From Tenacibaculum sp. 1_MG-2023 (GTDB taxonomy: Bacteria; Bacteroidota; Bacteroidia; Flavobacteriales; Flavobacteriaceae): DNA of 64,000 nucleotides. The notes under the pieces were generated by a model, which saw only the letters and a program-made list of their open reading frames with translations, did not search any database and was not told the origin of the DNA. The DNA lies in NCBI RefSeq assembly GCF_030547425.1, contig NZ_JAUORH010000009.1, positions 1 to 64,000 of the forward strand, written 5' to 3'. The stretch's first letter is position 1; each line of letters starts with the position of its first letter. Both the position numbers and the translations under genes were made by a program. Shown here in pieces: positions 58,660 through 64,000 of this stretch.

Positions 58660-59856
58660 TTACTTAAGTAATGGATTTGAATCCACTGCTCTTGTTGGAT
58701 AAGGTAAAATATAAGAAGTCTTTCCTTCTAATTTTAAATCTTCCCATCTTGTCCATTCAAATGACATCTCCAAACGTCTTTCTTCTGCCAATGTTAAAGA
58801 AGATTTTCTAGCTGCTTGCAATTCATCTAACCTTGTTGTATTTCCTGCTTCTGCAGAAATTAAATACATCTCAGCAATTCTAGAAATTAATAAGTCAGAA
58901 TTGTCTTCGGTCTTATATTTCTTTGAATATATATACCCTCCATTATCTTCTTTGCCATCAAAGTCAAATAAGATTTTACGAGTATCCTCTCCTTTTACTA
59001 AAGCAGTTAAATCATCTGCTGCTGCGAAACAATTCCATGTTCTAGCTTCAGGGCTCATAATCCACCCCCAAGAACCTGCTTCTTCTGCCTTATTACCTTT
59101 ATACATAAAAATAACCTCTGGATCTCTTTCTAATGGATTTACTGCTAACGTAAATTTACCTGATGTAATTAACTCTTCAGCCTCTGTTCCTGCTGCTACA
59201 ATATTTCCTTTCACTCTATAAACTCTAGCTAAAAGAGCGGATGCTGCTTCTTTAGTAGGTGTCTTTTGACTCTCTAATAAGCTAAGTCCATTAAAACTTA
59301 CACAGTTTGCTTTTGCATATTTTAAGTCTTCAACGATAAAGTTCAATACATCCTCCTTTGAAGAAGGTGCGATAGGTGTTCTATCATAATTCTCATCAAC
59401 TAAAGGTACTCTCTCGAACATATCATACAACCTTAAATAACTTAAAGCTCTGTTATAACGCGCTGCTCCTTTTTGTGCTTCATTTGCAGAAGGAACCTTT
59501 AAAATAGTATTTGCTCTATCAATACCAGCATAATAATCTGCATAAAAATAGCTTAATAAAATATCTCCTGCGGGTACCTTATTTTCATAAAAGTTCTGAA
59601 CTTGAAACCACTGAAATTTAACAGGTTTATAGTTATCTCCCATAATTTCAGTATTCATGATAGCAAAATATCCATACTGATTAGGGTGTCTCATTTTTTT
59701 GTGCAACCCTGTTAATAACTTATCCACGTCTTCAGTAGCTAAATTATCATTAGCATTAAGAGATGCCTCTGAAGGTATATCTAACTGATCACTACAAGAT
59801 GTTGTTAATATTGCAAATACTCCTATAAAAAGTATTTTTGAAATTTTTTTAATCAT
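58660..59856 (-). CDS. RagB/SusD family lipoprotein, compact form
   Basis: A 398-residue SusD-type protein (lipobox LTTSC): NDNLATEDVDKLLTGLHKKM, QKGAARYNRALSYLRLYDMF, ALLARVYRVKGNIVAAGTEA, ISRIAEMYLISAEAGNTTRL and EERRLEMSFEWTRWEDLKLE. It is about 100-150 residues shorter than most SusD proteins, with a reduced substrate-facing part. Pairs with the SusC-like gene 11 bases upstream. Substrate unknown. Confidence 0.92.
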   Translation of the reverse strand: MIKKISKILFIGVFAILTTSCSDQLDIPSEASLNANDNLATEDVDKLLTGLHKKMRHPNQYGYFAIMNTEIMGDNYKPVKFQWFQVQNFYENKVPAGDILLSYFYADYYAGIDRANTILKVPSANEAQKGAARYNRALSYLRLYDMFERVPLVDENYDRTPIAPSSKEDVLNFIVEDLKYAKANCVSFNGLSLLESQKTPTKEAASALLARVYRVKGNIVAAGTEAEELITSGKFTLAVNPLERDPEVIFMYKGNKAEEAGSWGWIMSPEARTWNCFAAADDLTALVKGEDTRKILFDFDGKEDNGGYIYSKKYKTEDNSDLLISRIAEMYLISAEAGNTTRLDELQAARKSSLTLAEERRLEMSFEWTRWEDLKLEGKTSYILPYPTRAVDSNPLLK

Positions 59857-59867
59857 CTTTATTTTTT

Positions 59868-62800
59868 TTAAAATTTAACATTTAACCCTATTAAGAACGA
59901 TTTAACGTTAGGAATACCACCTAAATCAACTCCAGCTTCAATTTTACTTCCGTCAGTTCTGTCTTGACCACTTTGAGCTGTTTGATCTACATAGCTTACT
60001 TCTGGATCTCCACCAGAATACTTAGTAAATGTAAATGGGTTTCTTACTTGAGCATAAAGTCTCAAACTTTTTATAAACTTCACATCTGAATCTTTTAAGA
60101 AGTTAAAGTTATATCCTAAAGTAATATCTGAAATTCTTAAATAATCTGCATCTTCTAAGTATCTACTAGATCTTTGAGTGTTCCATGCAGAAATTTCAGA
60201 AGATAAATGAGGCCTAGGGTTAGAAGCATTTGTATTTGTTGGTGTCCAATAGTCTAACATTTCTGTTAACATATTTTCAGAATAAGATGGTGCTCCGACT
60301 GCTCCTCCATTTAATCCGTCCTCTTTAAAAAGTGCGTATACTTTTTTACCTATAGAGTACTGACCACTAATTCCTAAATCAAATCCTTTGTATTCAATAG
60401 AAGTATTAAAACCACCATAAATAGGAGCTATACCTCCTTCAAATACTTTTTTATCCTCATCAGTAATTTTACCATCACCATTTTGATCTACATAAATCAT
60501 GTCTCCAGCAGCAACTGTTTGTCCATCAACCCCATCAGCATCTTTATATGTATACTCTTCTGAAGCTACTCCTGCTGATTCTAATATAAAGAACGAACCT
60601 AAAGCACTTCCTTCTTTAACAATAGAAGTGAATCCTGTTGTATATTGTCCTGTCTCAGACCCTACCTTTAACACTTCATTATCGTTATATGAAAAGTTAG
60701 CTCCAAAATTCCATTTGAAATTTTCTTTTTCGATTATTCTTGCATTAATATTAGCTTCGAATCCTTTATTTGAAATATTACCTACATTTGCTAACATAGT
60801 TCTAAATCCACTTTCTTGTGGTACATTAACTCTACTTAAAAGATCTTGAGTTTCTTTTTCATAATAATCTAAATTAACATCAATCCTATCAAATAAAGTA
60901 ATGTCTAAACCTAAGTTTAAAGCTTGACCTTTCTCCCACTTTAAATCAGGGTTAAAAATAGTAGTAGCAGCTAAACCTGGTGCTTGATCATAGTTTTCAC
61001 CAGAACCTATCAAACTTTGCCCTGAAGCATAAGAGATACCAGTTTGGTTACCTGTATATCCAAAAGAAGCTCTTGCTTTTAATTCAGTAATCGCCGGTAC
61101 ATTAAAGAATTTCTCATTAGAAATGGTCCATCCAATAGATGCTGCTGGGAAACTTCCCCATCTGTTTTCTTCAGTAAATTTTGAAGACCCATCATACCTT
61201 GTTGACACCATAAAATGATACTTTGAATCCCAAGATAACTGTAACCTTGTAAAATATGATTCTAATGCCATTGCTTTATAAAAGCTACGTCCTTGATTTA
61301 TCTCTCCTGCAGAAACTAACCAACTCAAATCACTTGAGGGAAAGTTTTCTCCAGATACGAAAGAATCTTCATATTCCCATTTCTGGAACGAGTGTCCTCC
61401 TAATAATGTTAATTTTAGCTTATCATTAGCAAACTTATCTGTATAAGTTACTGTATTCTCAATTAAATAATCTCTGTTATTCTCTGTACTATAGTAACCG
61501 TAACCTGTTGGTACTCCATCTCCATTTAAACCTCTTCTTGTGTTAGGAGCATCATACCTATTGTACCTATTACTTCTTATGTTACCACTAAAAGCTGAGT
61601 GCCACACTAAACTTTCAATAGGGGTTACATCGAAAAATAATGTACCTCCCAAGTTTTGCCACTTATCAGTTACTTTTCTTTCAAAAGCAAATAATGGGTT
61701 TGAAAAGTTATGAACAGCTATATTACCGTCTGCGTCATAAGGACTAACATCTGGTCTTGCTCCTAACGCATTTGAATAAGGTTGGTATGTATTATTATCA
61801 TCTGAAAAAGGTGTTGCTTCTGAAAAAGAAAAGTAAGAATTTACTCCTAACTTTACATAATCATTCATCTTCTGCTCCACATTTAACTTTATACGCCCTA
61901 TTTTATAATTATCCTTTTTAATAATTCCTTCTTGATCAAATAAAGACGCTGATAAATATGCTCTTGTATTTTCTCCTCCTCCAGCAACACTAAATTGATA
62001 TCTTTTAACTGTAGCATTATCTCTTAATACTAGCTTCAACCAATCAGTATTATAAGGACTATTTGGTAATGGATTTAAAATTGTTGGGTCTTTTGGCCCA
62101 GCTAAAGCTCCAGAAGCAATATCTTGCTCATAGTTTACTCTTGCTGCATCTAACACTTGCTTGTATCCTTGAGCATCTAACAAACTTGGTCTTTTAATAA
62201 TGTTTTGAAAACCATAAGAAGTATTGAAAGATACTGATAGATCTTGTTGATATCCCCCTCTATTTGTTTGAATTAAAACAACACCATTTGAAGCTCTAGA
62301 TCCATAAATTGCTGTTGAAGCTGCATCTTTTAAAATACTGATACTTTTAATATCTTCAGGAGAAATACCAGACATATCTTCTTGTGGCACCCCATCAATA
62401 ATATATAATGCATTATTTGATGCGCTTAAAGAACCATTACCTCTAATACTAATTTGAGTTGCATCACCTGCTCTACCACCTGTACTTACAATTTGTAAAC
62501 CAGAAGTTTTACCTTGTAAAGCCTGTGCTACATTGGCTACTGGCTTATCTTGTAACTGTTCCACGCCTATAGTTGCTACTGACCCTGTTAAGTCCTTTTT
62601 AGAAGTTGACCCATATCCAACAATAACTATTTCTTCTAATAGGTTAGCATCTTCTTGCATTAAAACATTAAGTTCTGATCCAGCACCAACTGCTTTTTCA
62701 GTCACTTGCATTCCTACAAAACTAAACACTAAAACATCTCCTTCTTTTGCATTTAATGAGTACTTTCCATCAAAGTCAGTCTCTGTACCTGTGGTCGTAC

Positions 62801-62942
62801 CCTTTAAAATTACATTTACACCTGGTAACGGTCCTGAACTATCAGACACCACTCCGGTGATTTTTTTCTCCTGTGCACTCATATTCAGTAAAAAACCAAA
62901 AAAGAAGAATACACAGATTACATTTTTCCAATGTAGATTCAT
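59868..62942 (-). CDS. SusC/RagA family TonB-linked outer-membrane protein, second pair
   Basis: A 1024-residue TonB-dependent importer: signal peptide (about 1-23, ending NMSAQ), regulatory domain (KITGVVSDSSGPLPGVNVIL), EEIVIVGYGSTSKKDLTGSV, plug with ISIRGNGSLSASNNALYIID and AIYGSRASNGVVLIQTNRGG, barrel ending FLIGLNVKF. First gene of the four-gene SusC-SusD-SusC-SusD array; clearly distinct in sequence from the other SusC, so an old rather than recent duplication. Confidence 0.95.
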   Translation of the reverse strand: MNLHWKNVICVFFFFGFLLNMSAQEKKITGVVSDSSGPLPGVNVILKGTTTGTETDFDGKYSLNAKEGDVLVFSFVGMQVTEKAVGAGSELNVLMQEDANLLEEIVIVGYGSTSKKDLTGSVATIGVEQLQDKPVANVAQALQGKTSGLQIVSTGGRAGDATQISIRGNGSLSASNNALYIIDGVPQEDMSGISPEDIKSISILKDAASTAIYGSRASNGVVLIQTNRGGYQQDLSVSFNTSYGFQNIIKRPSLLDAQGYKQVLDAARVNYEQDIASGALAGPKDPTILNPLPNSPYNTDWLKLVLRDNATVKRYQFSVAGGGENTRAYLSASLFDQEGIIKKDNYKIGRIKLNVEQKMNDYVKLGVNSYFSFSEATPFSDDNNTYQPYSNALGARPDVSPYDADGNIAVHNFSNPLFAFERKVTDKWQNLGGTLFFDVTPIESLVWHSAFSGNIRSNRYNRYDAPNTRRGLNGDGVPTGYGYYSTENNRDYLIENTVTYTDKFANDKLKLTLLGGHSFQKWEYEDSFVSGENFPSSDLSWLVSAGEINQGRSFYKAMALESYFTRLQLSWDSKYHFMVSTRYDGSSKFTEENRWGSFPAASIGWTISNEKFFNVPAITELKARASFGYTGNQTGISYASGQSLIGSGENYDQAPGLAATTIFNPDLKWEKGQALNLGLDITLFDRIDVNLDYYEKETQDLLSRVNVPQESGFRTMLANVGNISNKGFEANINARIIEKENFKWNFGANFSYNDNEVLKVGSETGQYTTGFTSIVKEGSALGSFFILESAGVASEEYTYKDADGVDGQTVAAGDMIYVDQNGDGKITDEDKKVFEGGIAPIYGGFNTSIEYKGFDLGISGQYSIGKKVYALFKEDGLNGGAVGAPSYSENMLTEMLDYWTPTNTNASNPRPHLSSEISAWNTQRSSRYLEDADYLRISDITLGYNFNFLKDSDVKFIKSLRLYAQVRNPFTFTKYSGGDPEVSYVDQTAQSGQDRTDGSKIEAGVDLGGIPNVKSFLIGLNVKF

Positions 62943-63337
62943 AAATTATTAAATTTTTATTAATTAACAGTTGTAAATCTAAAGGCTATAAGTTTTTGTT
63001 AACACCTATTTGAAGCTAACAACCTTTAATTTGATGTGAAAAAACAATTTTAAGAAGTTAACTACCCCCCCCATTAAAAACAACCAGATGTTAATTAGTG
63101 TTAAATTTTTTTAAACCTCATTATTTAGCTTCTTTTTAAAGGTTTTCTTCATTATTTTTGCAGCATTAATCAACTAATTATTAATAAAGCAGTCTCCTTC
63201 AACTACCTTTTAATAATTACCAATCTAACCTTAACAAAAAACTCTAGTTTTAATAAAACTTTAACTACAGTTAGACAAGCATTTAATTAGGGATATCCCT
63301 TATATGACTGTTATAGTTTTTGGAAAATAAAATGTAA
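62943..63337. promoter_or_regulatory. Divergent control region between SusC and the LytTR regulator gene
   Basis: About 395 bases without a gene. Holds a run of eight C (63065-63072), unusual in this AT-rich DNA, and a 12-bp perfect palindrome AGGGATATCCCT (63289-63300) 38 bases before the regulator ATG. No exact TTG/TAnnTTTG promoter is seen for SusC, which suggests activator or alternative sigma use. Confidence 0.45.
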
Positions 63338-64000
63338 ATGAAAATATCAATTTTAATTGTTGACGACGAAAAAACTGCTCGATCTAGATTTAAAAAATTA
63401 GTGAGCGATTATAGTTTTATAGAAATTGTTGGTGAATGTTCAGATGGTTTAGACGCTATAGAAAAAATCAACACCTTATCTCCTGATGTTGTTTATCTTG
63501 ATACTAAGATTAATAATATGACTGGATTTGATATTATTGAAAAAATAACCTTACCTAAAAAACCATTTTTTATTTTTACAGCTTCTTCTAACGAGCATGC
63601 TGTAAAAGCCTTTGATTATTTTGCTTTTGATTATCTTTTAAAACCGTTAAAAGAAGATCGTTTTTATGCTTCTATTAAAAAGGTTATTGATTATAAGAAA
63701 ATAGAAAAACTTTCAGACTTAGACAACATCTTAGATCTTGTAAAAGAGAAGACTCCTATTGAAATGCCTGTAAAAGGAACCAAGATTAATATTAAATCGG
63801 GAAACAAAATAATTTTCTTAGAGCGAAACTCTATTAAGTATATATCCGCTTCAGGTTACTATGTAGAAATTTTCACTACTGATAATAAAAAGTATTTATT
63901 AAGAGAATCCTTATCTAGCATAATTAAAAGGTTAAACTCTATTTTTTTTGTTAGAATTCACAGATCTACTATAATCAACTCTAATTTTATTGATGAAATT
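63338..64000 (+). CDS. LytTR-type response regulator (3' end outside the window)
   Basis: 221 codons are visible from the ATG at 63338. Receiver domain: acidic pair Asp9/Asp10 in ILIVDDEKTARSRFKKLVSD, phosphoacceptor Asp55 in VVYLDTKINNMTGFDIIEKI, Thr81 and Lys102 in FTASSNEHAV and YLLKPLKEDR. A LytTR DNA-binding domain begins near residue 148 (TKINIKSGNKIIFLERNSIK, YISASGYYVEIFTTDN, then RESLSSIIKRLN and FFVRIHRSTIINSNFI). The frame is cut by the window end. It is divergent from the Sus-like array; a sensor kinase may follow. Confidence 0.92.
   Translation, partial: MKISILIVDDEKTARSRFKKLVSDYSFIEIVGECSDGLDAIEKINTLSPDVVYLDTKINNMTGFDIIEKITLPKKPFFIFTASSNEHAVKAFDYFAFDYLLKPLKEDRFYASIKKVIDYKKIEKLSDLDNILDLVKEKTPIEMPVKGTKINIKSGNKIIFLERNSIKYISASGYYVEIFTTDNKKYLLRESLSSIIKRLNSIFFVRIHRSTIINSNFIDEI

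Overview
The window looks like a chromosomal segment of a marine-type Flavobacteriaceae bacterium (Bacteroidota), perhaps close to Tenacibaculum or Polaribacter; the genus is a guess. The DNA is AT-rich, genes mostly lack Shine-Dalgarno sequences, and several promoters fit the Bacteroidota pattern TTG-N19/20-TAnnTTTG. The families also fit: SusC/SusD pairs, S46 dipeptidyl-peptidase, glutamine synthetase III, HYC_CC_PP and DUF3347 domains, and a tmRNA tag reading GEDNYALAA.

Layout. 1-5000: the 3' end of an IS982-type transposase abuts a DUF1801 gene, then a small regulated membrane operon (6-TM protein, winged-helix regulator, CreD), DUF2809 and DUF3820 genes and a saccharopine/alanine dehydrogenase-like enzyme. 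5000-12100: tmRNA, S46 peptidase, a broken alpha/beta hydrolase, rpsU, prfA, a lipoprotein and purM. 12200-17700: a curli operon on the minus strand (csgA, csgB, csgE, csgF, csgG and a beta-propeller lipoprotein). 18100-23700: divergent type III and type II glutamine synthetases, a Na/Ca antiporter, two small conserved genes and tRNA-Arg(ACG).

23700-31300 is a stress/detoxification-like accessory cluster around two paralogous GlxA-type (DJ-1 plus AraC) regulators. It holds DinB, VOC, AhpD-like, DoxX, SRPBCC, YdeI and ArsR-type genes, and one VOC gene with an internal stop. The two glxA promoters share an operator-like motif. 31400-39100 is a copper/heavy-metal efflux set (HMA lipoprotein, CusB-, TolC- and CusA-like proteins, HYC_CC_PP protein); the CusA-like gene carries an in-frame dispersed-type palindrome. 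39100-42100: CorA-like channel with a GTN motif, TerB-like protein, Usp and MscS-like channel. 42400-46840: a polyamine operon (arginine decarboxylase, agmatinase, DUF155/RMND1-like membrane protein, deoxyhypusine-synthase-like enzyme, acidic small protein). 47000-53400: TerB, clpS, prmA, tpiA, two TlpA-like proteins (one with a CPYS site), an orphan ABC permease and pyrF.

53460-62942 contains two tandem SusC/SusD pairs for uptake of an unidentified substrate. Each SusD gene is followed by a related two-hairpin RNA element with compensatory stem changes; the copy between the two pairs has its own -7-like box and could be a small RNA. This is my best candidate for something undescribed. The window ends inside a LytTR response regulator gene on the plus strand.
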